Notes: generated by a model from the letters alone, not told the origin. A stretch of 64,000 nucleotides of DNA from Planctomyces sp. SH-PL62 (GCF_001610895.1 NZ_CP011273.1:620001-684000); one strand, 5' to 3'; shown: positions 38,053 to 46,477, counted from the first letter of the stretch. Made by a program: numbers and translations.

Positions 38053-38441
38053 CCGCGCCTCCCGCCGCCGGTCGAGGGCGGCTGTTCCTCTGGACCTTCC
38101 GCGAGCTTCCGCAGGGCGATCAGGTCGTCCTCGCTGAGCTTCTCCGACCGGATGATGTTCATGACGAGGTTCTCCATCGATCCGCCGCAATAGGCGTCGA
38201 CCAGCTCGCCCAGCATCGTCCGAAAGGCGGACTTTCGTCGCGTCGTCGGCCTGTAGAAATACGCCTTCCCCACCAGCCGACGGGTGACGTGCCCCTTCTC
38301 CAGCAGGGTCGTCAGGTGCGACCGCAGCGCGGGGTTCTTGATCGGCTCGGGGAACTTCTCCTGCAACTCCGCCGGCTTCATCTCGCCGTGCTCCCACAGC
38401 AGCCGCATCACCTTCAATTCGCCCGGCGTCAATCGCGACAT
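38049..38441 (-). CDS. MecI/BlaI-family winged-helix repressor
   Basis: The 130-residue protein has the family start LTPGELKVMRLLWEHGEMKP, recognition region NPALRSHLTTLLEKGHVTRR, and YFYRPTTRRKSAFRTMLGEL leading to the dimerisation tail (SEKLSEDDLIALRKLAE). The ribosome-binding site is strong (AAGGAGGA). The gene overlaps the M56 gene by 4 bases, the classic repressor-sensor pair. Family members bind dyad operators as dimers and are inactivated by cleavage when the M56 partner senses its signal. Two candidate operators lie in the 189-base gap to the divergent cytochrome gene. Confidence 0.92.
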   Translation of the reverse strand: MSRLTPGELKVMRLLWEHGEMKPAELQEKFPEPIKNPALRSHLTTLLEKGHVTRRLVGKAYFYRPTTRRKSAFRTMLGELVDAYCGGSMENLVMNIIRSEKLSEDDLIALRKLAEGPEEQPPSTGGGRRG

Positions 38442-38468
38442 GTCGATTCCTCCTTTCCATCCTCGGAC

Positions 38469-38488
38469 GTGCAGACGTTACCGCACAT
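38469..38488. promoter_or_regulatory. Candidate MecI-type operator, site 1
   Basis: GTGCAGACGTTACCGCACAT has GTGC/GCAC half-sites. It nearly duplicates site 2 (16 of 20 bases or better by eye) and lies between the repressor start and the divergent cytochrome promoter. Confidence 0.6.
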
Positions 38489-38510
38489 CGCGCCCGCCGT
38501 CCAGGAAAAT

Positions 38511-38530
38511 GTGCAGGAGTTTCCGCACAT
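38511..38530. promoter_or_regulatory. Candidate MecI-type operator, site 2
   Basis: GTGCAGGAGTTTCCGCACAT is flanked so that AATGTGC and GCACATT form an inverted repeat. It is 42 bases from site 1, about four helical turns, so dimers on the two sites could sit on the same face. Confidence 0.62.
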
Positions 38531-38555
38531 TGAGGCCGGTCGGGGTCGCCGCGAC

Positions 38556-38584
38556 TTGGCCGGCGGGGGGGCGAGGTATAGAAT
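38556..38584 (+). promoter_or_regulatory. Candidate promoter of the dihaem cytochrome gene
   Basis: TTGGCC (38556-38561), 17-base spacer and TAGAAT (38579-38584). The predicted start point is about 40 bases before ATG 38631. The -35 is 25 bases downstream of operator site 2. Confidence 0.5.
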
Positions 38585-38630
38585 CCCCTTCGGTGACGCG
38601 ACCCCCTCGACTCCTCCCCGATCCGGACCT

Positions 38631-40004
38631 ATGCGAACAGCCATCCACCGACTACGCGCGGGCCTGGTCGTCCTTGCGTTCCTGATCCTCGCGGCGATCC
38701 CCGCGCGGAGGGCCCCGGCGGTCGAGCCGCCCGACCCGGCCGCCGTGGAACGCGGTCGCAAGGCGCTGCTGGAGGGGAGCTACCTCCGCGCCGAGTGGGC
38801 CGACGCGGCCTTCACGGGGGCGTCGAAGTTCTGGGGCGAGCCCGCCCCCGATCCGGTCGCGGACCCCGACGGCTACGCGCGGGCGTTCGGGAAGCGGTAC
38901 GGCTTCCACCCCGCGCCGTTCCCCAACGACGGCCTGCCGATGGGCCTGAAGCGGTCGGTGAGGGCCGACGGCAAGACCCGGGGCTTCCAGGTCGACTGCA
39001 TGGCCTGCCACGGCGGGTCGATCGGCGGGAAAAGCTACGTCGGCCTGCCGAACACCCAGATCGACTACACCGGCTTCTTCGCCGACCTCTTCCGCGCCGA
39101 CGGTCGGCGGTCGCCGCTGGTGCCGTTCGTCCTGAACACGGCGCGAGGGACGACGAACGCCGGGATGATGTCCGTCGTCCTGATGAGCGTGCGGAACCCG
39201 GACCTCTCGATGCGGCCGTTCCCGATGCCGATGGGCTCCAACCTGCCCGAGCTCGACGCCCCGCCCTGGTGGGTCCTCAAGTACAAGACGAAAATGTACT
39301 ACGACGGCCGCACCCCGGCCGACTCCTCCCGCTCGATCATGCAGTTCCTGCTCGCCGAGAAGACGGCCGACCAGTTCCGAGAGCTGGAGCCGACCTTTGC
39401 CGACATCCACGCCTACCTCAAAAGCATCGAGGCCCCCCGCTACCCGTTCCCGATCGACCAGGACGCGGCCGGTCGCGGACGGGCCGTCTTCGAGAAGTCG
39501 TGCGCCGGTTGCCACGGGACTTATGGCGAGATGGTCGACTACCCCGGCGAAATCGTCCCGCTGGACGTGATCGGCACCGATCCCGCGCGGATCGCCGGGC
39601 TCTCGGATCGCTTCGTCGAGCACTACAACGGGACCTGGTTCGCCGAGAAGCACCCCGTCGACGTCGATTCCGAACGCGGCTACCAGGCACCGCCGCTGGT
39701 CGGGATCTGGGCGAGCGCCCCGTACCTCCACAACGGAGCGGTGCCGACCCTGCGTACCCTGCTCGATTCCCCCCGACGCCCGGAACGCTACCTGCGCCCG
39801 CCGTCGACCGACTTCGAACACTACGACCCGCGCGACGTGGGCTGGAAGTTCGCCGAGGTCCCCGAAGGCCCCACCGGCGCCAAGGAGCCCCGCCGCCTGT
39901 TCGACGCCTCCCGCTACGGCCTGGACAACGGCGGCCATACCTTCGGCGACAAACTCGGCGAGGCGGAGCGGACCGACCTGATCGAATACCTCAAGACCCT
40001 GTAA
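38631..40004 (+). CDS. Exported dihaem c-type cytochrome
   Basis: From MRTAIHRLRAG the protein has 457 residues with a signal sequence ending near RRAPAVEP. Two CxxCH haem sites are present: CMACHGG at about 123 and CAGCHGT at about 290. YAPPL-like QAPPLVGIWASAPYLHNGAV and a Met/His-rich middle fit periplasmic planctomycete cytochromes of the Thiol_oxidoreductase/peroxidase-like type, but the exact family is unsure. It is transcribed away from the repressor-M56 operon across a region with two operator-like sites, so co-regulation is likely (inference). Confidence 0.85.
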   Translation: MRTAIHRLRAGLVVLAFLILAAIPARRAPAVEPPDPAAVERGRKALLEGSYLRAEWADAAFTGASKFWGEPAPDPVADPDGYARAFGKRYGFHPAPFPNDGLPMGLKRSVRADGKTRGFQVDCMACHGGSIGGKSYVGLPNTQIDYTGFFADLFRADGRRSPLVPFVLNTARGTTNAGMMSVVLMSVRNPDLSMRPFPMPMGSNLPELDAPPWWVLKYKTKMYYDGRTPADSSRSIMQFLLAEKTADQFRELEPTFADIHAYLKSIEAPRYPFPIDQDAAGRGRAVFEKSCAGCHGTYGEMVDYPGEIVPLDVIGTDPARIAGLSDRFVEHYNGTWFAEKHPVDVDSERGYQAPPLVGIWASAPYLHNGAVPTLRTLLDSPRRPERYLRPPSTDFEHYDPRDVGWKFAEVPEGPTGAKEPRRLFDASRYGLDNGGHTFGDKLGEAERTDLIEYLKTL

Positions 40005-40368
40005 TCCCGATCGCCCCGCGCGAGTCGTCGCAACTCCGCCTTCGCAATCGCCGATCCCGACCCATCATCCATTCAGGGGGCGCCGCGCGGTGGTCGAGCG
40101 AGAGCCGCTCGGGCGATCGGCACGAACCGACGACACGAAGCGAAAAGCGCCGAACGAAGCCAATTCCAGTTGCCGAATTCCCGTTGCAAGTGAATTCGAG
40201 AAAAGGAAATGCGGACGACGGGTTCGATTTTCGGCCGGTGCGAACGAACCCAATCCGCAGGCGACCCGCGGGGGGGCCGTCGGCGTCCGGGTCGGTCCCC
40301 GACGCCCCTCCCCACCAGCGGAAAAGGCATGATTGCGCCGGCATGTTTTTCGATGGGACTCGAGGCGA
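40005..40368. other. Intergenic region with two similar 17-base elements
   Basis: CGAACGAAGCCAATTCC (40151-40167) and CGAACGAACCCAATCCG (40241-40257) match at 14 of 17 bases. Between them CGAATTC and GAATTCG form an inverted repeat (40175 and 40192 regions). No gene is supported; the frames here look spurious. The region lies between convergent genes. Confidence 0.45.
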
Positions 40369-41667
40369 TCACTCGTCCTCGGGCTTCTTGACGTGGCGGA
40401 TGTCGTCGACCTGGGGCGGGGTGGTTTCCTGGAGTCGTCGGGCGACGGCTTCGGCGTCGCGGAGGGCGCGGAGGGCGTTGCCGCCGAGGATCTTGTGGAC
40501 GTCGGTCTCGGAGTAGCCGCGACGGAGGAGTTCTTCGGTGATGCGCGGGTAGTCGGAGACGTCGTCGAGGCCGACGGGCCAGCTGTCGATGCCGTCGAAG
40601 TCGGAGCCGATGCCGACGTGGTCGACGCCCGCGACCTTGACGATGTGGTCGATGTGGTCGACCACCGTGGCGACGGTCCCTCGGATCGCGCCGGGCTCGT
40701 TCCTGTACCAGTCGGCGAGGGCCTTGTCGCGGTCGGCCTTGTCGGGGTGGGCCTTGCGGATCGGGTCCTTGGCGGCGCGGGCGTTCTTGTTGGAGTCGGG
40801 GACGAGGAATGCGGAGTAGAAATTGACCATCACGACGCCGCCGTTGGCCTTCAGGCCCGTCAGGATTTCGTCGGGGACGTTGCGGGGGACCGGGCAGAGG
40901 GCGAAGGCGCTGGAGTGGCTGGCGATGACCGGGGCCTGGGCCACCCGGAGGACGTCGGCCATCGTCTCGGCCGAGACGTGGGAAATGTCCACGAGCATGC
41001 CGAGGCGGTTCATCTCGGCGACGATCCGCTCGCCGAACGGGCTCAGGCCGCCGTGCTTGCGCTCGCCGGTCGCGGCGTCGGCCCAGGCCAGCGTCTTGTT
41101 GTGCGTGAGGGTCATGTACCGCGCCCCCAGCCTGTAGAAGGCGCGAAGCTCGGCGAAGCTGTCGTCGATGGCGACGCCCCCCTCGATCCCCATCAGGCTG
41201 GCGATTTTCCCGGCCTTCACCGCCGCTTCCACGTCGTCGGCGGTCAGGGCGAGTTGCAGGTCGTCGGGGTGCTTCTCGACCAGACGGTTCACGAAGTCCA
41301 TCTGCTCGACGACGGTCTTCGTCGGGTTCGGGTGCTCGCTCGGGATGTACACGGACCAGAACTGGGCCTTGAGCCCCCCCTTGCGGAGCCGGGGGATGTC
41401 GGTCTGGCCGACGTCGACCTGCTTCGCGAAGTCGAACTTCGTCATTCCCAGGTCGTTCTCGGCCCGCATCAGCCAGGGAAAGTCGTTGTGGCCGTCGAAC
41501 AGCATCCCGGCGGCGTGCACGGCGAGGGCCCGCTCGGAGACCGGCGGCGGAGCGCTCGCCGTCGAGGGCTCTTCGGCCCGCGTCCCCCCCGCGAGCGCCA
41601 GCGTCAGGATCATCGCCAGGGCCGCCGGAATCGTCCGACCGCCCGCCGTTTGCGCATGCAGCATCAT
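40369..41667 (-). CDS. Membrane/renal dipeptidase (peptidase M19)
   Basis: The chosen start at 41667 has a GGGAG 7 bases upstream, giving 432 residues and a signal peptide MMLHAQTAGG to about LAGGTRAEE. The zinc site of M19 is present: DGHNDFPW, the bridging Glu of MGIEGG, His of VDISHVS and His of ASHSSAF, plus HVGIGSDFDGI near the C-terminus. It hydrolyses dipeptides, often with D-residues, probably in the periplasm. Length is normal and no defects are seen. Confidence 0.93.
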   Translation of the reverse strand: MMLHAQTAGGRTIPAALAMILTLALAGGTRAEEPSTASAPPPVSERALAVHAAGMLFDGHNDFPWLMRAENDLGMTKFDFAKQVDVGQTDIPRLRKGGLKAQFWSVYIPSEHPNPTKTVVEQMDFVNRLVEKHPDDLQLALTADDVEAAVKAGKIASLMGIEGGVAIDDSFAELRAFYRLGARYMTLTHNKTLAWADAATGERKHGGLSPFGERIVAEMNRLGMLVDISHVSAETMADVLRVAQAPVIASHSSAFALCPVPRNVPDEILTGLKANGGVVMVNFYSAFLVPDSNKNARAAKDPIRKAHPDKADRDKALADWYRNEPGAIRGTVATVVDHIDHIVKVAGVDHVGIGSDFDGIDSWPVGLDDVSDYPRITEELLRRGYSETDVHKILGGNALRALRDAEAVARRLQETTPPQVDDIRHVKKPEDE

Positions 41668-41815
41668 GTCCAACTCCCGCGCGATCGCCCCTGGACTTCG
41701 AAGTTCGGCCCTATTTTGCTTCGAAGCGACCGCGCGAGACAACCACCCGGCCCGGATCCGCCGGGCGAAACATCGGAGCCGGCCCCGTCCGTCGAGGCGA
41801 TTCGCGGGCGGGGGA

Positions 41816-42175
41816 TTACTTGGGGTCGTCGACCAGGAAGACGGGCAGGTCGCCGGGCTCGATCAGGAACTTGGGCCCCTCGTCGGGGAGCCGCCGGGCC
41901 TCGTACGAGATGATCGCCCGACGGGCGGCGCAGCTGAGGCAGAGGCGCTCGGAGTCCTGATGGAGGAAGAGTTCGCCGTCCAGCAGGCGGTGGTAGTAGT
42001 CCTGGCCCGGGGCCATCATGTGGCAGAAGACGCGGTCGCTGCCGCGCTTGATGCTGATCCGCCAGCCGGGCTCGTGGACGAAGAGTCGCCTCCCCGCCTC
42101 GCTCGGGGCCGTGGCCGGATCCGGGGCCTTGGGGTCGGTCCCCGGCTCGGCGGTCGGTCGGTTCGGCTCGTTCAT
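41816..42175 (-). CDS. Small CxxC protein of unknown function downstream of HTTM-DCC gene
   Basis: I do not recognise it. From MNEPNRPTAEPGTDP it has 119 residues: a Pro-rich linker, then RLFVHEPGWRISIKRGSDRV, CHMMAPGQDYYHRLLDGE and CLSCAARRAIIS. The CLSC pair and nearby Cys suggest redox activity or metal binding. It begins 7 bases after the HTTM-DCC stop, so it is in the same operon. With the DCC-domain neighbour this points to thiol chemistry, but that is inference. Confidence 0.7.
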   Translation of the reverse strand: MNEPNRPTAEPGTDPKAPDPATAPSEAGRRLFVHEPGWRISIKRGSDRVFCHMMAPGQDYYHRLLDGELFLHQDSERLCLSCAARRAIISYEARRLPDEGPKFLIEPGDLPVFLVDDPK

Positions 42176-42182
42176 GGCTCGC

Positions 42183-43643
42183 TCACCGTTTATGCGAAAG
42201 GTCCTGAACGTGGCCCCCGGCCGGAGATGCTTCGTGGACTGGGGAGAGGGGGGCCGAAGACGAGGCCGGGGGATGGATCCCGCAAACGTCGTCCGTGCAG
42301 ACCGCGTCGCGCGGTCGCGAGGACGCGATTCGATTGTAGACCACACGGCCCAGATTGGCGATGCCGGGCAACCCCCCCACCAGCGCCAGCGGGCGAAACA
42401 GGGGGAGCCGGGAGCCCAGGCTTAAGACCGCGTCGAAGCCGGCCGACACCCGGCCCGACCGTGACACGACGTGCATGGCCCTCATGCAATCCTCGCGCCT
42501 CAAGCTCGGGTGGATCGTGGCCACGTCCACGGAGGTCAGGTCGATCGGCTCGACGACCCGGTCGGGGTCGGCCGCGGTGACCAGCGCGATCGACGCGCGA
42601 CACATGGGGCAGCCGCCGTCATAGAGGACCCGGGCCGCGGGCTGCTCGTCCTCGCGCCCGGTCGCCAGGCTGCGCAGCCAGGTCCCGGACGCGAACGCCA
42701 GGTTGGCCGCGATCATCGCCAGGCCGAACTCGGTCAGGCCGGGGCTGACGACGGCGATCCCCAGGTGGAGCGAGATCGCCCCGGCGATCATCAAGGGGCG
42801 GGTCGCGGCGAACCAGATGAGGACCGGGTAGGCGATCTCCAGCGCCAGGCTGCCATGGGTCATCGCGTTCAGGACCATCGGCCAGGCGGCGAGCGGGGTG
42901 AAGTCGAAGGCGACGAATTCGCCGGCCGCCATCGTCCCCCAGAGGGCCATCCCCGTCCACCAGGACGGCCCCTGGAGCTTCGCCAGGCCCGCCATCCCAT
43001 AAATGAACGCCAGGTGGAGCTGGATCAGCCGCAGCCCGAGGTTCGCCGAGGTCGTCGGCCGGGGCTTGCCCGATTCGACGGGGGAGACCAGCCGCGCGCC
43101 CTGGGGGCGGACCACGGCCGCCCGCTCGCGGGCCTCGCGATACCGCCGCAGGAAGCGATCGAGCGACACCGCCTGGCCGCTCGCGCCCGACGCCGCCAGG
43201 TAGAGGGCCAGCGTGGAGAGGATCTGGTCGAACCCGAAGACCGCCACCGGCGCCCGTCGGACCGTCGAGACGATCACGATCCAGGCCAGCACCGCCGTCG
43301 TCCGGCTGAACAGGCCGAGCGTCAGCATCGCGAAGACGCCCAGGCAGGCCAGCCACGCCGCGCGGAGCATGGAGTCCGGCACCGAGAACCAGAACGACCA
43401 GGCGAAGGGGGGCAACGTCTGGTACGAGCCCTCGGCGACGGCCCAGCCCTGCGAGCCCAGGTAGGCGTGCAGATCCAGTCCGATGACGAACAGGCTCCAG
43501 AAGCCTAGCAGGCCCACGGCGACCCGGATCAGGCCGAGGGGGGTGGGATCGGCCGGGCGGAAGAAGAACCGCGACCAGCCCCGAGCGAAGCCCGCGACCA
43601 GCCCGGAGAGATAGGCCGCCGCATCAATCAGGAACCGTCGCAC
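42183..43643 (-). CDS. HTTM (vitamin-K-carboxylase-like) membrane domain fused to DCC thiol-oxidoreductase
   Basis: GTG 43643 has a GGAG 7 bases upstream and gives 486 residues; ATG 43661 would add six. Residues about 20-330 are an HTTM domain: eight or so helices with GLIRVAVGLLGFWSLFVIGL and FIYGMAGLAKLQGPSWWTG. From about 335, RVLYDGGCPMCRASIALVTA starts a DCC/YuxK-type domain with a CxxC site. The DCC domain is thioredoxin-like and HTTM is related to gamma-carboxylases; the fusion suggests thiol-linked chemistry at the inner membrane. The gene overlaps the upstream membrane protein gene by 16 bases and is followed closely by a CxxC protein. Confidence 0.85.
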   Translation of the reverse strand: MRRFLIDAAAYLSGLVAGFARGWSRFFFRPADPTPLGLIRVAVGLLGFWSLFVIGLDLHAYLGSQGWAVAEGSYQTLPPFAWSFWFSVPDSMLRAAWLACLGVFAMLTLGLFSRTTAVLAWIVIVSTVRRAPVAVFGFDQILSTLALYLAASGASGQAVSLDRFLRRYREARERAAVVRPQGARLVSPVESGKPRPTTSANLGLRLIQLHLAFIYGMAGLAKLQGPSWWTGMALWGTMAAGEFVAFDFTPLAAWPMVLNAMTHGSLALEIAYPVLIWFAATRPLMIAGAISLHLGIAVVSPGLTEFGLAMIAANLAFASGTWLRSLATGREDEQPAARVLYDGGCPMCRASIALVTAADPDRVVEPIDLTSVDVATIHPSLRREDCMRAMHVVSRSGRVSAGFDAVLSLGSRLPLFRPLALVGGLPGIANLGRVVYNRIASSRPRDAVCTDDVCGIHPPASSSAPLSPVHEASPAGGHVQDLSHKR

Positions 43644-44290
43644 GGGAAGTCTCCGATCCATCGGGGCGTGGTGAAGAGCGACTCGTCGAAGAGGTCGAAC
43701 CGGCCGCCGGTCTCCTCCATCGCGTCCAGGACCCGGTCGGGCGACGGGATCAGGTGCTGCTGGAGGCGGAGCGTCACGCTCGACGTGCCGGGATGGGTCC
43801 GGCCGAGGTGTCTCGCGTAGGAGCGGGCCAGCCAGGAGGCCTCGTCCCCCCCCTCATGGCCGTGGTCGCGATGCATCGCGCGGCTGCTGCCGAACAGGGC
43901 GTTGGCCAGCGCAAGCTGCCGCTGACGCCGCATCGGCGGGCCGGCGACCTCGCGCTCGGGGATGCGGACCGTCACGTCGGGGCCGCCGTCGGCCCGATGG
44001 AGGGTCGCCACCACGATCGGGGTCGGCGGCGGTTCCGCGTAATACCGGTACGCATAGCCCTGGTCGAAAAGGCCGTGATGCCAGGTGAACAGGTCGGCGA
44101 ACCGGCGCTCCAGCAGCGAGGACGGCGGGACCCCAAGCGCCCCCCCAGCCACCGCCGCGATGTGCACGACGAGCGCGACCGTCGCCGCCCGCCGCGCCCA
44201 GGAGGGCCACAGCAGAGGCTCCTCTTCCGACGCGACCGCCGGCGTGGGCGAAGGCTCGGCCGCCGTCGACGCCCCGGGCGTCTCGCCCAT
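43628..44290 (-). CDS. Single-pass membrane protein in HTTM-DCC operon
   Basis: I do not recognise the family. From MGETPGASTAAEPSPTP it has 220 residues, with a GGAG just upstream. There is one transmembrane helix at about residues 32-53 (AATVALVVHIAAVAGGALGV). The rest is soluble (RYYAEPPPTPIVVATLHRAD, REVAGPPMRRQRQLALANAL). It overlaps the HTTM-DCC start, implying translational coupling. It probably works in complex with that protein (inference). Confidence 0.72.
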   Translation of the reverse strand: MGETPGASTAAEPSPTPAVASEEEPLLWPSWARRAATVALVVHIAAVAGGALGVPPSSLLERRFADLFTWHHGLFDQGYAYRYYAEPPPTPIVVATLHRADGGPDVTVRIPEREVAGPPMRRQRQLALANALFGSSRAMHRDHGHEGGDEASWLARSYARHLGRTHPGTSSVTLRLQQHLIPSPDRVLDAMEETGGRFDLFDESLFTTPRWIGDFPCDGS

Positions 44291-44515
44291 CGGCTCCGAT
44301 CCCCTCCGGACTCCCGGCTTCCTCCCCACGCGGTCCCCCTTTCGCCGAAGGCTCGATGCGGCGCGCGAATCGCAAAGCTCCATCATAGCCTATCGGCCCG
44401 GGGCCGCCCCGGGGCCGTTCCGACTTGCGGGGCGTCCGAGAACTCGCGCAATCCTCCTAGATGCCAGGAGCATTTTATCCATTCGACCAAGTCGACCTAT
44501 TCCTCCGGGTTTTGA

Positions 44516-44544
44516 TTGAATAATCCGAAATCGGGGACTAGAAT
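44516..44544 (+). promoter_or_regulatory. Candidate promoter for the CYS-repeat protein gene
   Basis: TTGAAT (44516-44521), 17-base spacer and TAGAAT (44539-44544) in an AT-rich patch of the otherwise plain 368-base gap 44291-44658. The leader to ATG 44659 is about 110 bases. Confidence 0.6.
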
Positions 44545-44658
44545 TTGGGCTGCCTGGCTAGAGATTGCCGATCGAGATGACCCGACAGGCTGCGAGACGG
44601 CGCGGAATCCCCCCTCGACGACGGCTCGCTCACACGAATCCGCAACGGGAGCAACGAC

Positions 44659-45348
44659 ATGCATGGGACGGTTGTGATGCTGATGGCCCTCAGCGGCCTG
44701 GGCTGTCATTACAAGCACGCGGACGTGGCCTACGTCCCCTCGTGCTACAGCAGCACCATCTCCGACGGGTGCTACTCCGACAGCTGCTACAGCGGCTGCT
44801 ACTCCTCGGTCCAGCCCGCCTACGTCAACAGCTGCTACTCCTCGGCCGACTACATCGGCGGGTGCTACAGCGAGAGCTGCTACTCCAGCGCCTGGTCCAG
44901 CTGCTACAGCCAGCCGAAGCACTGCTTCCTCAAGCGGCTGTTCCACGGCGGGCTGTTCAAGAAGCACCACCGCAAGTACTACGACACCCCGATCGAGACG
45001 AGCTGCTACTCGTCTTGCTACTCCTCCGCCTACGAGCCGGCCGTCTTCGGCACCTCGATGCCGATCTACGAGACCCCCTGGGCCTCCTCTCAGGTGCTGA
45101 CCGCGCCTTCGAAGTCGGTCTACACGGCCCCCGCCGCCGCTCCGGCCGCCGTGGCTCCGGCCGCCGCCCCGGCGACCGCCCCCGCCGCCGCTCCGGCCGC
45201 CGCCCCGGCTGCGGACGAGCCCCGGCCGGCCCCCGTGGACGAGACGTCGGCTCCTTCGATCTCCCCTCCCCCGCCGCCGGCCCCGGCTTCGGCCGTCGAG
45301 GACGCCGTGAACTCGATCGTCCCCGCCGCCCCGAACGCCCAGCCCTGA
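44659..45348 (+). CDS. Cys-Tyr-Ser repeat protein with Ala/Pro-rich tail
   Basis: I do not recognise the family. The 229-residue protein starts MHGTVVMLMALSGLGCHYKH, possibly a signal or lipoprotein start though the lipobox is not canonical. Residues 25-125 carry about a dozen SCYS/GCYS motifs (PSCYSSTISDGCYSDSCYS and similar). The C-terminal 100 residues are Ala/Pro repeats (APAAAPATAPAAAPAAAPA) and end PAAPNAQP. Dense Cys-Tyr-Ser repeats suggest disulfide or tyrosine cross-linking, perhaps a wall or sheath component. A good promoter precedes it and a hairpin terminator follows. Confidence 0.72.
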   Translation: MHGTVVMLMALSGLGCHYKHADVAYVPSCYSSTISDGCYSDSCYSGCYSSVQPAYVNSCYSSADYIGGCYSESCYSSAWSSCYSQPKHCFLKRLFHGGLFKKHHRKYYDTPIETSCYSSCYSSAYEPAVFGTSMPIYETPWASSQVLTAPSKSVYTAPAAAPAAVAPAAAPATAPAAAPAAAPAADEPRPAPVDETSAPSISPPPPPAPASAVEDAVNSIVPAAPNAQP

Positions 45349-45386
45349 TCTCGCTCAGGTCGGCTGTTCGGATCGCTGAAATCCAG

Positions 45387-45430
45387 ACGTCCACCCCAGG
45401 CCCTCCGCCTCGGGTGGACGTTCTCGTTTT
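45387..45430 (+). terminator. Hairpin terminator after CYS-repeat gene
   Basis: ACGTCCACCC (45387-45396) pairs with GGGTGGACGT (45412-45421) around a 15-base loop, and TCTCGTTTTC follows. Confidence 0.7.
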
Positions 45431-45643
45431 CGGGCCTTTCGCGTCCCGGCGGTGGTCCAGGAGGGAACTTCGGCCTGGCTCGCGGCACTTCTCCTGTGTG
45501 GCGACGCCGTTGCGTCGTCGCGAAGGGCGCCGCGAGGCTCCTTCGCGGAGGGTCGGGACCCTCGCGCCGCGATCTCTCCGGATCGTCCTCGGCCCTCGCG
45601 GCGTCAGGGCTCCGACGCGCCCCTCACCCTGCTGGAGTATGCC

Positions 45644-46477
45644 GTGAAGACTTCCTCGTTCGTCTGCGCCCTGGCCGTTCTGGCGACCGCTTCCACGACC
45701 TCGTCACGGGCCGACATGGTGGGCTACTACATCGGCGTCGACGCTCGGCGGACGATCCCCTCGGGGACGTACGCCGGGCTCGACGATCCGAACTTCAACC
45801 GCCTGACCCTGCTTTACAACCACGGCAGCCACTACCACGGCAAGGGGGCGCTCGTGTACACCGGGCCCAACCTCGGCGCGGGCACGGAGGTCATCGTCAG
45901 CCCCTCGAACTATCTGCCGGAAGGCTCGGCGGCCCCGTTCGAGCTGAAGCCGGGCTCGGAGGTCTTCGACGGCCTCTTCGTCTCGGGGCGGACGCCGGAC
46001 GTCGCCGGGTCGGACGTCCGGATCGGTTCGGTCGACGCCCTGTCAGGCTTCGCGGCCGGGACTGAAGAGGAGACCCTGTTCAACTCGTCGGCGGGGCGCT
46101 GGACGACCTCCCTGGCGGCGGCCGACCTGGTCATCGAACTGGCGGGCGCCACCGCCGGGCTGTCGATCCTGGACGCTTCGGGGAACGCCCTGTTCGGCGG
46201 CGGCTCGACGCTCGCTCTGGGGCTCGGGGCGGCCTCGCTCGACTTCTCGCCGATCTTCGCCGCGGCTGGGCCCGGCGATTACTCCGCGTCGTTCCGGATT
46301 CGCGACGTCCGGGTCGGTGGCTTCGGGGACTCGGGCGTGTTCGAGTATCGATTCCACGCCGCCGTCCCCGAGCCGGGGAGTCTCGTCATGTCGGCGATCG
46401 GCGGCCTCGCGATCTCGGCCCTCGCTCTTCGGAACCGCCTGCGGACTCGCCGCCGGCTCGACGACGCGACCGACTGA
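45644..46477 (+). CDS. All3515-like PEP-CTERM secreted protein
   Basis: GTG 45644 has a GGAG 7 bases upstream and gives 277 residues. The signal peptide (VKTSSFVCALAVLATASTTS) is followed by MVGYYIGVDARRTIPSGTYA, PNFNRLTLLYNHGSHYHGKG and LVYTGPNLGAG. This resembles the All3515 family, members of which are described as Zur-repressed PEP-CTERM proteins. The C-terminus VPEPGSLVMSAIGGLAIS ending RTRRR is the exosortase signal. A metal link, perhaps zinc, is therefore possible, but I see no AT-rich Zur-like dyad in the 295-base upstream gap. The His-rich HGSHYHG could bind metal. Confidence 0.78.
   Translation: MKTSSFVCALAVLATASTTSSRADMVGYYIGVDARRTIPSGTYAGLDDPNFNRLTLLYNHGSHYHGKGALVYTGPNLGAGTEVIVSPSNYLPEGSAAPFELKPGSEVFDGLFVSGRTPDVAGSDVRIGSVDALSGFAAGTEEETLFNSSAGRWTTSLAAADLVIELAGATAGLSILDASGNALFGGGSTLALGLGAASLDFSPIFAAAGPGDYSASFRIRDVRVGGFGDSGVFEYRFHAAVPEPGSLVMSAIGGLAISALALRNRLRTRRRLDDATD

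Noticed and set aside
45431-45643. Zur-type operator upstream of the All3515-like gene
   Set aside because: No AT-rich dyad of that kind is present; GC-rich candidates are indistinguishable from background.
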